Positions 37,301 to 51,101 of a stretch of DNA of 64,000 nt are shown here, piece after piece. The translations under genes were made by a program, and so were the position numbers. Position 1 is the stretch's first letter, and every line of letters starts with the position of its first letter. Source of the stretch: Ancistrus triradiatus (taxonomy: Eukaryota > Chordata > Actinopteri > Siluriformes > Loricariidae). The notes under the pieces are model-generated. The model had not been told where the DNA came from. It made no database searches and saw only the letters and a program-made list of their open reading frames with translations. The stretch spans positions 62,001 to 126,000 of the forward strand of contig JAJAGP010001485.1 in the NCBI GenBank assembly GCA_025084515.1, in the 5' to 3' direction.

Positions 37301-40300
37301 GAATGACCTGCAGAGAGCTGGGACCAAAGTAACAAAGGCTACCATCAGTAACACACTACGTCGAGAGGGACTCAGATCCTGCAGTGTCAGGCGTGTCCCC
37401 CTACTTAAGCCAGTACATGTCCAGGCCCCTCTGAAGTTTGCCAGAGAGCATATGGATGATCCAGAAGAGGATTGGGAGAATATCTTGTGCTCAGATGAAA
37501 CCAAAATAGAACTTTTTGGGAAAAACTCAACTTGAGGAAGAAGAATGCTGAGTTCCATCCCAAGACCACCATACCTACTGGGAAGCATGGGGGTGGAAAC
37601 ATCATGCTTTGGGCCTGTTTCTCTGCAAAGGGGACAGAACGACTGATCCGTGTTAAGGGAAGAATGAAGAGGGACATGTATTGTGAGATTTTAAGCCAAA
37701 CCTCCTTCCATCAGTGAGAGCATTGAAGATGGAACGTTGGCTGGGTCTTCCAGCATGACAATGATCCCAAACACACCGCTCGGGCAACGAAGAAGTGGCT
37801 CCGTAAAAAGCATTTCAAGGTCCTGCAGTGGCCTAGCCAGTCTCCAGACCTCAACCCCATAGAAAATGTGTGGAGGGAGTTGAAAGTCCGTGTTGCCCCA
37901 AAACATCACTGCTCTAGAGGAGATCTGCATGGAGGAATGGGCCAAAATACCAGCTACAGTGTGTGCCAACCTGGTGAAGAATTACAAGAAACGTTTGACC
38001 TCTGTCATTGCCAACAAAGGTTATGTTACCAAGTATTGAGTTGAACTTTTGTTGTTGACCAAATACTTATTTTCCACCATAATTCACAATGAAATTCTTT
38101 AAAAATCCTACAATGTGATTTCCTGGATTTTTTTTCTCATTTAGTCTCTGATAGCTGAAGTGTACCTATGATGAAAATTACAGACCTCTCTCATCTTTCT
38201 AAGTAGGAGAACGTGCACAATCAGTGGCTGACTAAATACTTTTTTGCCTCATTGTACAGGTGTGCTACCTGTAGGTGACATACAGGTGTATGTATGTACA
38301 GGTGATATGTACAAGTGTGTTAACTTTACAGGTGATACTGTAAGTACAGGTGATATCACGAGTCCAGGTAATATGTAGAGGTGTGTTATATGTACAGGTG
38401 ATATTGTATGCACAGGTAATACATACAGGTGTGTTAACTGTAGAGGTGATACTCTAAGCCCAGATGACATATATGAAGACTTTTATTCTGCAGGTTTGTA
38501 AAGCTTTACACAGACAGAAGCTGGAGCAGCAGCAGGACTGAGGCGGCCGTGGCTCCGCCCCCCTCCCGATCATGAGAGTCTGCACCTGTGCTAACCTGCT
38601 CTATTAAGGAGTTATTTGTTCTGCTAAGCAGCAGAATGCATAATAATTACCCAAAGCTCAGTCATATGGATATGAGGGAACAACACGTGCTAACCTGTGG
38701 TAAACACACACACACACACACACGTCGTCCGTCTATCGGCTGAGGCACAAAGAGCAGACCCTGTTATAATGTGTGTGTACTGTAATGCAAATACTAATTT
38801 ACTTCTCGAATAACAACCCCCCAAACCCAACACTTTGTTTTGATTTTCCCTCCAGTCCTTTAAGCTCGGTTTGAGCTTATCAGATATGAATCGGTATTAG
38901 AGCTCTTTATCGTTAATCCATTGCTCTTAATTGGATCTCGTCGAATAATACAGACACTAACGAGGCTGTAGGATTATAAAACGATTTAGCTCTGTGATTA
39001 AAAACAGGGTTAAAGCTTTATCTCAGCGCACTTATGGATAAATGTCATAAAAAAAAACGAAACAAAACAAATGCAAACTGAACTCGAAATCCCACTGCGA
39101 CAATTAGGAGGATTAGTTTAAACTGCTGTGTGATTAGAGAGATATTCAGACAGACAGATATTTAGACAGACAGACGGATATTGGACAGACAGACAGAAAT
39201 TAGACAGAAAGCCACAGATATCAGACAGGCAGACAGCCAGATATTATATATTAGACAAACAAACATAGACAGAAAGGTGGACAGATATTAGACAAAGACA
39301 GATGTTTAGACAGACGAATATCAGATAGACAGACAGACAAATACTTAGAAAAACAGATATTTAGACAAACAGACAGACAGATATTCAAACATTAGACAGA
39401 CAGATGTTTACATAGACAAGTGTTCAGACTAACAGACTGACAGACGGATTTTAAGACAGACTCAGGACCTGGTGGCGAGACTCGAAAAATGCAACTCAAA
39501 CCGTTACATCAGCTCACCAGAGGTGGGACATGAACCAAAGATACTTGGACAGACAGACAGGCAATCAGACACAGTTATTTAAACAGACGGACAAACAGAG
39601 GCACGTAAGAAGGAGAGATGCACCACAAACACAAGCGAGGAAGGAACACAACTCAAAACCTCGCCAGAGATGGGTTACGATCCAGTACAGTTCACTGACG
39701 GAGCTCAGGTCTGAGGTGCTGATAAAGCGTCCGGACTGAAAGAGCAAACACCTGGAGCTACACCCCTCACATAACCAGCGTTATCCCCCCACCCCAGGAC
39801 GAGATCCAGCAGGCGCAGAGCTCCTGAGGCCCTGCTGCTGTGTTTAGAGACACACATGATGCAGGAGGAGGATCAGCAGGTGAATCAAATGATGATTCAC
39901 TGGGAGTCTCATCAGAGAGAAACAATGAAGAGAGAAGCATCAATCACTGAACCATTTAGTCATGATTAAGAGTCACTCCTCTGCTTAAAGGAGTCGGTGT
40001 TTGAATCACTGAATCATTTAATCATGACTAAGATTCACTTCTCTCCTTTAGTGTATTAGTGTTTGAATCAGTGACTCATTTGCTTATGAAAAGATTTGCT
40101 TCTCTGCTTTAGAGAATCAGTGTATCATTTAGGCAGCACTAAGAGTCACTCCTCTCCTTTAGTGAGTCAGTGTTTGAATCAGTAAATCATTTGGCTATGA
40201 AAAAGATTCGCTTCTCTAATTTAGTCAATCAGTGATTGAAACAATGAATCATTTAGTCATGACTAAGATTCACTCCTGTCCTTTAGCAAATCTGTGTCTG

Positions 40301-40897
40301 AATCAGAGAATCATTTAGTTATGACCGAGATTCATTACTCTCTTTTAGTGAGTCAATGAATAATTTGGTCATTAAAGAGATTCGCTTATCTATTATTCAG
40401 TGAGTCAGTGTTGAATCAGTGAATCATTTGGTTATGACAAAGATTTAATCCCCTCCTTTAGTGAATCAGTGTTTGAATCCATGAATCATTTGGTTAAGAT
40501 ATTGATTCCTGTCCTTTAATGAATCAATGTTTCATTCATTGAATCATTTAGTCATGACTAAGAGTCACTCCTCTCCTTTGAGTCAGTGTTTTTGTTATGA
40601 CTGAAATTCGCTACTCTCGTTTAGTGAGTCAGTGAATCATTTGGTCATTAAAGAGATATAATAATATCTCTTAGTAGATGATTATAGATGATTCAGGGAG
40701 TCAGTCCTTGAATCGGTGAATTATTTGGTTAAGATATTGACTCCTGTCCTTTAGTGAATCAATGTTTGAATCAGAGAGTCATTTGATCATTAAGGAGATT
40801 CAGTCCTCTGTTATACAGTGAATGTTTTTTGAATCAGTGAATCATTTAGTCATGTTTTATTTACTTGGGATCAGTTGATACTGGACAGGGGTGCAAC

Positions 40898-40953
<56 letters not shown>

Positions 40954-43900
40954 AAAGAGAGAGAGACCTGTTCGTGGTACTCCACGCCCATGCTGAGTGT
41001 GTTGATCAAGATGGCGATCATGATCCCCCGGTTGAAGTACTTGCTGTCCACGATCCTCCTCAGTACGCCCCGGACGCAGCGCACACCCACGCCCACCACG
41101 TTCTCGGACTTCCTCCTCTGGCCCCCATCTCTGGCATCCCAGCTTTGCCTCGTCCTCCCATTCTCGGCGTCCGAGTCACAGCTGGAGGCGCAGCTCAGAG
41201 CGTCGCCGATTGGGCAGGTGGCGCGCTCGCAGGGGGCCAGCTTGGTGTCGGCTTGCGTGCAAGCGCTCGAGCAGACGCCTGGATACACACCTGCGTGAGA
41301 CAACGGAGATGTTCAGTCGGGGGATTCATACACAACAGTTCACACACCGATACACAAAGTTAGTTGTGCGTTTCAGACAATTTTCAAAATTCTCTCCTCG
41401 GTGGCACGCCATACTTCTTGTTGAAGCAAAGTCAGCACAGGCTCTGCTCTTGGGAGCTTCAGCGATTCGCTGCGCCTAACGGAGCGGCCCAACACGGGAT
41501 GGAAAAATCACTTTTTCAAGTTCTCTGACAAGTAAACACCTCAAATATGCCACGTTTCCCCATGAGGGTCACCCGGTGTACCAACAGGCCACAGACCCAG
41601 CCCCTGTGACACTGGGAAACATAATGAGGAGGCAGAACTCGGACTAATATGGGACCTTTAACCTGTAGCGGAAAGACTGTGGGTTAAAAGTCCTTCTATT
41701 TTGTCCGTGTCTGAGGGTACAAGCTCTGGATTCTCTGTCCCACCATTCTGCATTGCCCGAGTCTGGGTCTGTGGACTGCCAGACCAGGGACTCTAGGAAC
41801 CCAAACTTCAGGGGCTCTGGAGTCTACCCCATGAATCAAAACTCCCCAGCAACACCGGGATATCAGACCTCTGTGCCAGTTCATTTTGGCACCTTCCCAG
41901 GTGCTCCACTAGTTTCTCACCGTGCTGTGTTTTGGCGGTGGAGTCGTTCTTGCCCCCTCTCGGTTGCATTCGCGAACGGGAGAAGAGCGCCAAGGGCAGG
42001 ATGGTGGGGTAGTTGACACCCAGCCCCTTGATGCTGTGCAGGGACAGAGGGAACGTCGTGGTGTATTTGGGGGTCCGTTTGTCTCCGAACAGGGGGGCTT
42101 TCATCTCCAGCGCGTCCATGCCGTTTATGACCAGATGATCGTGGTGGTGGTGGTGGTGGTGCTGATGGTGGGGAAAGAGGTGTCGGGTCAGCTCGGCCTT
42201 CTCCTTGTCACCCCAGTGGCCATTGGCGCCACCCCCTCCTCCTGAGGAATCACCGGGGCCAGAGCCCTTGCCCTCGTTCCACACGATGCCTAAGAAGTGG
42301 ACGATGTGGCGGCAAAGCTTGCGCAAAAGGTGGACCAGGTAATTGAGGATCTCCTCATAGCACGAGCCTGGCTCTGCCATGCCGGTCAGTGTGGACTCGT
42401 TGCTCTGGAAGTGGGCCCGCTGCTCACGCATCAGCTGGTTCTCACGCTGCTTCGTCTCCGAGAACTGCGTGGCGATCACCACCAGGCACAGGTTGATCAT
42501 GAAGAACGAGCCCACCTAGGATGGACAGAGCCAACGTTATGACCATTACAACCATTATACAACCCGTACATTCAGTGGTATGCATACGTTTTGAAACCCG
42601 TTGGCAACTATTAGAGGGGTCTTAAGGGGTGGGGTCGTTTAACCAGAGTGAAGGCAACCAGATAGCTTAAACTAAATAAATATGTTGTTGACGATTCCCC
42701 AGAGCAGCAGTATCACCCATTAGCCGATGTCACCCGTAACCAGGGTGACATCAGCTCTGCACCCACTTGTAGAAAAAGTATGTTTGGAATTAGCTAGCAG
42801 CACCACTGAAAGGCGTGGGGGGAGGGGGGTTTGATTCTGAGTAGACGCAGAGCTGGAATGAAAAACACAAGCAGAGAATCTAAAGTTTCTAACAAGGACA
42901 TGGCTTGTTCATTCATAGACGCGAGACAGCGCACAATGATGATACTACTATGTCAGGGTCATGTGAGGAGAACTGTACAGGAACATCTGGTGGACCCGTT
43001 CCATTGACTGAAGCGATGGGGATCAATATGTTGCAGGATTAGTGGGCCATAATACCAGATGGGAACCCATTCAAGAAAAAAGTCTTCCATCACTGGAGTG
43101 GTTCAAAAATAATCTCTAGCTGGACTTCCAGAACTAGGTGGGTTCAACAAGCTGTAGCTGCACTTCCATCACCGGACTCCTATAACAAGCTCTACCTGGA
43201 CTGGATCTCTTTGAAGGAGCTGAGGGAGTTCCTATCTGGTTTGTTTATTTGGCTGTCACTAAGAGAGAGAAGCTGTAACTAAGAATGAGGGAAGGATTGA
43301 CAGTGTTTAAAGCTCTGGACTGTTAATAAAATGGTTCAAATCCCGATTGCGCTAAGTGGCCGCCACTCGGTCTATAAGCAAGAACCGAGTCATGACTCTC
43401 ATTTCTCGGTGGCAAGCCGCAGGCGCCACTCGCCTAATGCTGCCGGGAGTAAAGTGCAGCCGTGCTCGAAAAGCTCACTTACAATAAACAACGAATTAAA
43501 GCCCAAATAGAGGGGAAGATAAACGGTGTAGCGCATTACTGCAGGATCTGGCACGCTGTGCGTCACTCGGATCTCGCTGGTTGTGAAATGAGAGCGAACC
43601 AGCGGCAAAGGAGAAATCCTGAGCTAACACGAGTCCTTGCTTTCGCCGGGAGGGTCTTAATCTTAGGTAACGGTGAGTCTAACAGAGAAAGTGCGCCGAT
43701 TATACGCTCCATGGTCTGGATACAAAAAAGAAAAACAATACGGGGCCTAGATGGAAACTTTGTGAGATACCATACTGACCTCTAATAGCCTATGGGTCCA
43801 AGAAAACTCAAGAACAAAAAGGGGCCTAGTACAAAACCGTGTGGGACACCACACTGAACTCTATCTCTAATAGCCCATAGGTCCAATAACACTGAGAACT

Positions 43901-46900
43901 ATAATGGACCTAGTACAGAACCTTTTGGGACACCTTATTGCAATCTTATTGTCTATCTAATGGGTTTTGTGTCCTGGAAACTGAGGACAATACTGGGCCA
44001 AGTACAGACCTTTTGGGGCACCATAGTGACCCCTGACATCTCCCTAACAGGTTATGGGTCCTAGAAAATTCAAGAACAAAAAGGGCCAAAACCAGAACCC
44101 TATTGGGACACATTATTACACTCTAATAGTCTCTCTAAAAGTCTATGGGTTCTAGAAAATGAGAACAATAAGGGGCCTAGAAGAGACTCTTTTGGGACAC
44201 CTTATTAAACTCTAATAGTCTTTCTAACAGCCTAGAAAATTCACAACCAATAACAGGCCTATACCGGAACCTTATGGGATACCTCTTCGTATTCTTATAG
44301 TCTCTCCAACAACCTATGGGACAAAGAAAGCTCAAGAACAAAAAGAAGCCTAGACTATATCTTTTGGGGGACACCTTATTGCACTCTAACAGTCTGTGGG
44401 TCCTGAAAATTGGGAACAAAATGAGTCCTAAACCAGAACCATTTGGGACACCTTATTGCACTCTAATAATCTCTCTAACAGGTTATGGGTCTTGGAAAAG
44501 GGAACAATAAGGGGCCTAGACCAGATCCTTTTGGGACTAGGGCTGCAACTAACGATTATTTTAATAATCGATTAATTGGTCGATTATTTTTTCGAGTAAT
44601 CGATGAATTGGTTTTAAAAAAAACAACATTTCCATGTCTTTATTCAGAAATGTAACACTGAATAACAGAGCAAATAAGTGCTTACAATAATTGAATAATA
44701 AATTTAATTAATTAATTAATTGAAATAACAAATTAAACAATAAAGAAAAATAAGTATATCTCTGATGCAAACACTACATACAAACTCATTCACTCCCTTT
44801 CTTTAGGAACTTGCATTGCAAGTCAAAAATGTTAGTAGCATGTCAACATGCTCCTGGCTAAAGCTGGTTCTCTTTTTAGAGACTATAATTTCCTGCCGCA
44901 GAAAAATAAACTCTCAGACAGTGTTGAAGTACCAGGGATGCATAAAGAGGACTTGGCTAGCCTGGCCAATATAGGATATCTGTCTCTCAATTCCATAACT
45001 GTCATTATCCAGCTAACTAGCATCAACCGTGCTATTCCCGTTCGCATAGTGCGAAAGCGCCGTTACGTTTCCTCACATCAAAACGGAACAAACTCGGGAT
45101 AATTTGGTGACATAACGGTGTTGTTGAGCTCCCTTCATCCTCATCGGTGACTGCAACCTGTTTCCTGTCCACACGAACATGGGTACTTTTAAAAACGTAG
45201 CTTTTTCTATGTGTTTCGTCCACACGAAAACGGACTTTTTGCAAAACTCCTTCCAGGGTGAAGATTTTCAGGAATTCCGTTTTCAGCGTTGATGTGTGGA
45301 CTGGGGAAACGGAGCTTCTTGCTTGTAACATCATTTGTGCGCCGTTATCTACTTTGTTTACATGAGGCGTGCAATAGCGGAATGCACGAAGTGGTTGTTG
45401 AAGAACAATGGCGAGAAATTGTTCGTATGCATAGGACGTTGCTGTTGACGTTGAGTAAGCTGCTTCGCCCGCACATAGGACTGCTGGTTTGGCATTGCTC
45501 TTGACAGCAACTGTGTGCGTTTTTGCGTTTTCATGTGGACGAAGTTAGTTATTTAAACAGTGCTTGTGTGGACGGGATGTTTTTTTATAAACGAATTTGA
45601 AAACCCCCGTTTAAGAAAATACCCGTGTACGTGTGGACATAGCATCAGTTTCGAGGGCTGTATCAGCACCGTGGTGCCCCCGTGCCAGGTCAAATCACTT
45701 TTGCAAAGATTGCATGTTACACATTCTTTAGTTTTGTGAAGCGTGCAGCACTTTTGAGGACTTAAGCCGAACCTTCTTCTCTGCACCGGTCATGTTTCAT
45801 TTGTAGGATTTATTTCTCTAATGGGTTATGGGTCCTGGAAACTGAGAACAATTCTGGGCCTAGTACAGACCGTTTTTGTGGTCTAATACCCTATGGGTTC
45901 ATAAAAACAAAAACAAAAAGGGGCCTACTACAGACCCTTTTGGGGCACCGTAGTGACCTCTAATAGTCTCTCTAACAGCCTATGGGTCCTAGAAAATGAG
46001 AACAAAAATGGACTCAGATGAGACCTTTTTGGCACACCATATTGCACTCTAATCATCTCTCTAATGGGTTGTGGAGCCTGGAAACTAAGGACAATTCTTG
46101 GCCTAGACGGGACCTTGTGGGACACCATAATGCACCCTAACAGCCTATGGGTCGTAGAAAACTGAGAACAATAAGGTGCCTAGTGCAAAACCATGTGGTA
46201 TTCTCACTTGCTTCAATTCAAACCCAACACCCCCTCAAACCCGTTCCTCCATTCTACAGAACTCTTTCAAATCCCTGAGTCTCGAAGCGGAACGCAATTA
46301 GCGGCCAGGGCCAGGTGCTGCCCGTGATTAGCTAGCTCCCAAGTAAATGGGATGCTAATTTTAGATGCATGCATATTGTAGAGGCGAGTCACTTACGATG
46401 ATGAGGAAGATGAAGTAGATGAAGTTGTAGAAGGAGTGAGCATCCATGACGTAGTACATGATATCCACCCAGCCCTCGAGAGTGATAACCTGCAGACAGG
46501 ATGGGACAGGAAGGCAGAGTCAGTAAGGGAAACGAAAAAACAAAACCCCAAACCAAACCGTTAAGTCCACGTACGCATTTTTGCAAAGCACCTAGAAGCC
46601 TTTCTCTGGTGTTAATAACAGAATAAATAAAACGTCAGAAACTTGAACCGCCGGCCAATCGGAGTACTCGTCCCACTGTAAATCACTCCAGAGCAGGGTG
46701 AGCCGATTCCTCGGGGACACACTGTAGCTGCACAGCTGCTGCCAATCTGATTAGCGAGAAACACCATCATCACTTGATCTCCTGAGACAGAGGTGCTGCT
46801 TATGGATGTAAATGGATTTGCTCGCACGGCTGCCATCGCTTAATTCTGCCCAATAAAAAATAGAGAGAGACGCCTCTCTTGGCATCTTGTGTCGGCGCCG

Positions 46901-49506
46901 GATGGAAGTTTGGACTCAGCTAAAAAAAAACACCCAGAATTCTCATGCTTATGTAATTATTGGTAAGTGCTCTGCAAAACCAGGGACGCACCTGGAAGAT
47001 GGCGATCCAGGCGTAGCCGATGTTGTCAAAGTTGATGGCGCCATTGTGCGGGTTGTGCTCGCTCGCCCGGCAGTCGCTGTAGTAGGTGTTCCAGTTGATG
47101 CACCCGCTGCGAGCGGCGTCTCTAGGGGTGGGTTCCGTGGTGTTGCCGGCATTGAGGTGGCAGTAAAGCCCGCCTTCCCGTCGGGGTGGCACATCAGAGC
47201 AGCGCAGCATCCCGTTCTCCCGATTGGTTGAGCAGATGAAGGCAATGTCGTCGGAGTCGTCGGGCCTGTAGTAGGCGCTCATCGACTGAGAGAGGTTAAA
47301 CATCCTGAATGACGAAAAGAGAGAGAGAGAGAGAGATTTTTTACTAAAGACACATCCCTGGGGTTGCATTCCAGCCAGGGCGAGTCGCATGCGGACACAG
47401 TTGGTTGTGTTTAAAGGAGAGAATGTCGTTTGGCAGACAATGCCAATATATACTATGTGTGTGTGTGTGGGGTGGGGGCGGGTGTGGGGGTGGGAGGAGC
47501 GCTCTCTCAAAGGTCACAGTGGAACAAGGTCCAAACCGCACAAAGAGGACAACAGTCTAACAAGGGGGCCTGGATAAAGACCAGAAATACCAGCGGTGAC
47601 AAAACCTAAACAACAGAGTCCATGCGCGAGCCTGGGCAGCGTCTTCCCCCGCTTGTCGACCAACAAAGGGGAGGCTCATTCCAGTCGGAAGCCCTGCTTG
47701 TTTGGAACGTTTGCTGACATTAATAACTGACAGATTGCGGAAACAACACAGACCGCAGGGGGCATACGTGGGTGGCGTAAACAGAGAACCCCATGACTTC
47801 TGGCAAATGGCAACTGCCCGTTTTACAAAGTTCCCCCCTAGCAGGTAAGACACCCTGAACACATCATCATTTGTTTAGATTTCCTGCCTTTCCCTCCCAT
47901 AACTCCATCGACAACAGGATAACTCAAGATCAATTGTGCCTGCGGGAGGTGCCACCGAGATCCTACCACTCACATATTCGTGTGCTCATCCAGAAAGCAG
48001 CGGTTGCGAAGGAGCCCCGCCCAGAGCTGCACGCCAACGATGCCAAAGATGAAAAAGACGAAGAAGCACAGCAGCAGGACGTTGCCCAGCATCGGTAAAG
48101 TGTCCAGCAGCAACGTCACCAGGATGCGCATGCCTGCAAACAACACACTGGTTTATCTTTCAGCACTTTTCCATTCGGATCCAAACCCTACTCTCGGGCA
48201 TCATTAGATGATGGTGCACGAGGTTACAGAAGGTCTGAAATGAGCCTCTCCAAATGAAGGCATGTCTCCGTATCCCTGAGGCGTTTCCCCTCTCCCTTCC
48301 AGCCGGAACTCCACCCCGATTTGTCCCAAATGCAGCCAGTACATCGAACACCCTGCATAATAAGCGGGTGCGGGCAGCACTTTTTTCGATCTTCCGAAAG
48401 AAATGTGCAACATGGTAAAACGGGTCCCGCGGGACACAGCCCTGAGTGCTGAAGGAGCGTAATGTATTCCAAATATCTGGGCCAGAGACCGGATCTGGGA
48501 GAAAAGCGGGAAACGCTGGAGCTGGAGAAACGAGGCGGCATCTATTTACCGTCCTCCCCCAGCCTGATTACTGCTGGTTAGCACACAATGGAATCAAACA
48601 GTGCTATTAATTAGATGCCTCGTTAACATAATCACGCCGAGCATATGGATAATAAAAACAAAACAAATGCTAAAGGTATTAATCATCCAAAATATACGCA
48701 ACACACACATACAGAGCGGGGTGTGATCCCAGACTCTAAGACTCTCAACGCTCAGTCATTTTGTTCGTTCAGTAAATTTGTTCAATCTGTTAAGAAAGAC
48801 AAAATAGTATTTTATTAGTCATAAATTTGAGGTTTTTTTCTTTTTTTTTTGCTTTGGACAGGAGACAACACAAAATCACGTAAAGTTATATATTTTATTA
48901 AATATATGAGACTGTGAGAGTCTGAATCTGAGTCGAATCTCTATCTTCTGAATCGGAGTCAAATCTCTAGCTTCTGAATCTCTGTCTTGTGAAATGAATT
49001 CGAGTCAAATCTCTAGCTTGTGAAATGAATCTGAAACAAATCTCTAGCTTGTGAATCTGAATCAAATCTCTAGCTTATGAATCTGAGTCTAACCTAGTTT
49101 GTGAATCTGAGTCGAATCTTGCTTGAGAATCTGAGTTGAATCTCTAGCTTGTGAATCAGAATGTGAATCAAATATCTAGCTTGTGAATCTGAGTCAAATC
49201 CCTAGCTTGTGAATTTGAATCAAATCCAGCTTGTAAAATGAATCTGAGTCGAATATCCAGATTGTAAATCTGAATCTAGCTGGTGACCGGGTGACTGAAT
49301 CAAATCTCTATCTTGTGAATCTGATTTTGTGGTATTTCCCCTATAAACTTTCACAATCCATTAATGACTTTTAGTGTGTGTGTGTGTGTGTGTGTGTTCT
49401 ACACTGATGCCAAGGACAAGAGTAAATCTAGACGCCCAGCTGTAGGCGTCGACTTCAATGAGCTGCTTTTCAGCCACTAAGCAAAGAAAAAGCAATAGAA
49501 CTGCAG

Positions 49507-49549
<43 letters not shown>

Positions 49550-49739
49550 TCCTGTAAATGAGAAAACAGCGAGAAAGCATTAAATTTTGAGCGCCTCTAT
49601 TTCCGTCCAAGCGAGGTCCAGGTCATTTCAAATCAATACGCGTGGAGCGGCGAAAGCATAACGTTCGACTTCAGCACCCCGGATTTATACGTCACGGCCG
49701 AGAGACACCGAGAGAGAAAGAGAGAGAGAGAGAGACACC

Positions 49740-49785
<46 letters not shown>

Positions 49786-51037
49786 GAGAGAGACTCACTG
49801 GGTACTCGGTTAATGGCCCGGAGAGGCCGGAGGACTCGGACTGTTCTGATAGCAGAGAAGCTGACGTTGTGTCCATCGAGGGAATACTCCAGCATCCTGA
49901 GAAAAAAAAAAAAACCACCACAACACTGCTGCTGTCGAGCACACATTGGGGATCATACAGCCCCTCCACACAGCCCCTGGCAAGGCAGAACCAAAACAGA
50001 AAAACAGACAGACCTGGAACAGAACCAGACGGCGAGAGTTCTCTCTAGATCAAGAAATAGACACTCGTAGTTTCGGCAGTGTGCAAGGCATCATCCTTCT
50101 TTCTTTTTCTGGGTTAAAGGTCCAGGTTCTGGTCAGTTCTCCTGTGTTAAAGGTCCCGGTTCTGTCTAGGCTAAAGGTCCCAGTTATGTCCTGTTCCTCT
50201 GGGTTAAAGGTCCTGTTTCTGTCTTGGTTCTGTTCTGATTAAAGGTCCCAACTCTGGTCAGTTCCTCTGGATTAAAGGTCCTGGTTCTGTCCCAGTTCTG
50301 GTCAACTCCTCTGGGTTAAAGGTCCAGTTTCTGTACTGGTCCTCTGCGTTAAAGGTCCCAGGTCTGTCCAGGTTAAAGGTCATGGTTCTGGTCAGGTAAA
50401 AGATCCCAGTTCTGTCCTGTTCCACTTTGTTAAAGGTCCCGGTTCTGTCTTGTTCCTCTGGGTTAAAGGTCCCGGTTCTGGTCAGTTCCTCTGGGTTAAA
50501 GGTCCTGGTTCTGTCTTATTCTATCTAGCTTTAGACCGTACTGGGATAAAGGTCCCGGTTTGGTCACTAACTGGTTACCAGCCCCTTGGCGAGTTCCATT
50601 TTGGATTAGCATTGAGTTCCAGTTCTGGTTCCGTCTGTCTTTTTTACACCTTGCCAGGGGCTGGGTCTGCACCATGCCAGGTCACTGATTGGACATTATC
50701 AAGCAACTTAAAGCTATCGTAAGAATTTTAAAAAATACCGTATGATCTATAGGTCTAGCAATATGTACATAGGCATGTCAATCAAGCATGGGGGTGGGGT
50801 TTAGGGAATAAGTGAACACAATGTAGCCTATTTTATTACCTATTTGAGGAAAGGAGGAAAGAGAAGGGGGCATTGTGACAGAGCAAGAGAGCAAGAGAGC
50901 GAGAGAGAGAGCGAGAGCGGAGGGGATGGATGATCTTTGGGATTTCCCGGCAGTCATTGTAATTCACGAGCTTATTCGTGACACATCGACTTGACATTAG
51001 GACTGGAGCTGACATTAAAAACTTGCACTGACATTAA

Positions 51038-51101
<64 letters not shown>

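Noticed and set aside
37022..37588. 188-codon minus-strand frame in the Tc1 element
   Set aside because: Antisense shadow of the plus-strand transposase.
43297..43370. A tRNA gene
   Set aside because: Only B-box-like and weak A-box-like pieces; no cloverleaf could be made by eye. Kept as SINE-like.
49642..50070. 142-codon plus-strand frame Arg/Glu-rich
   Set aside because: Translation of the (GA)n repeat, antisense to exon c.
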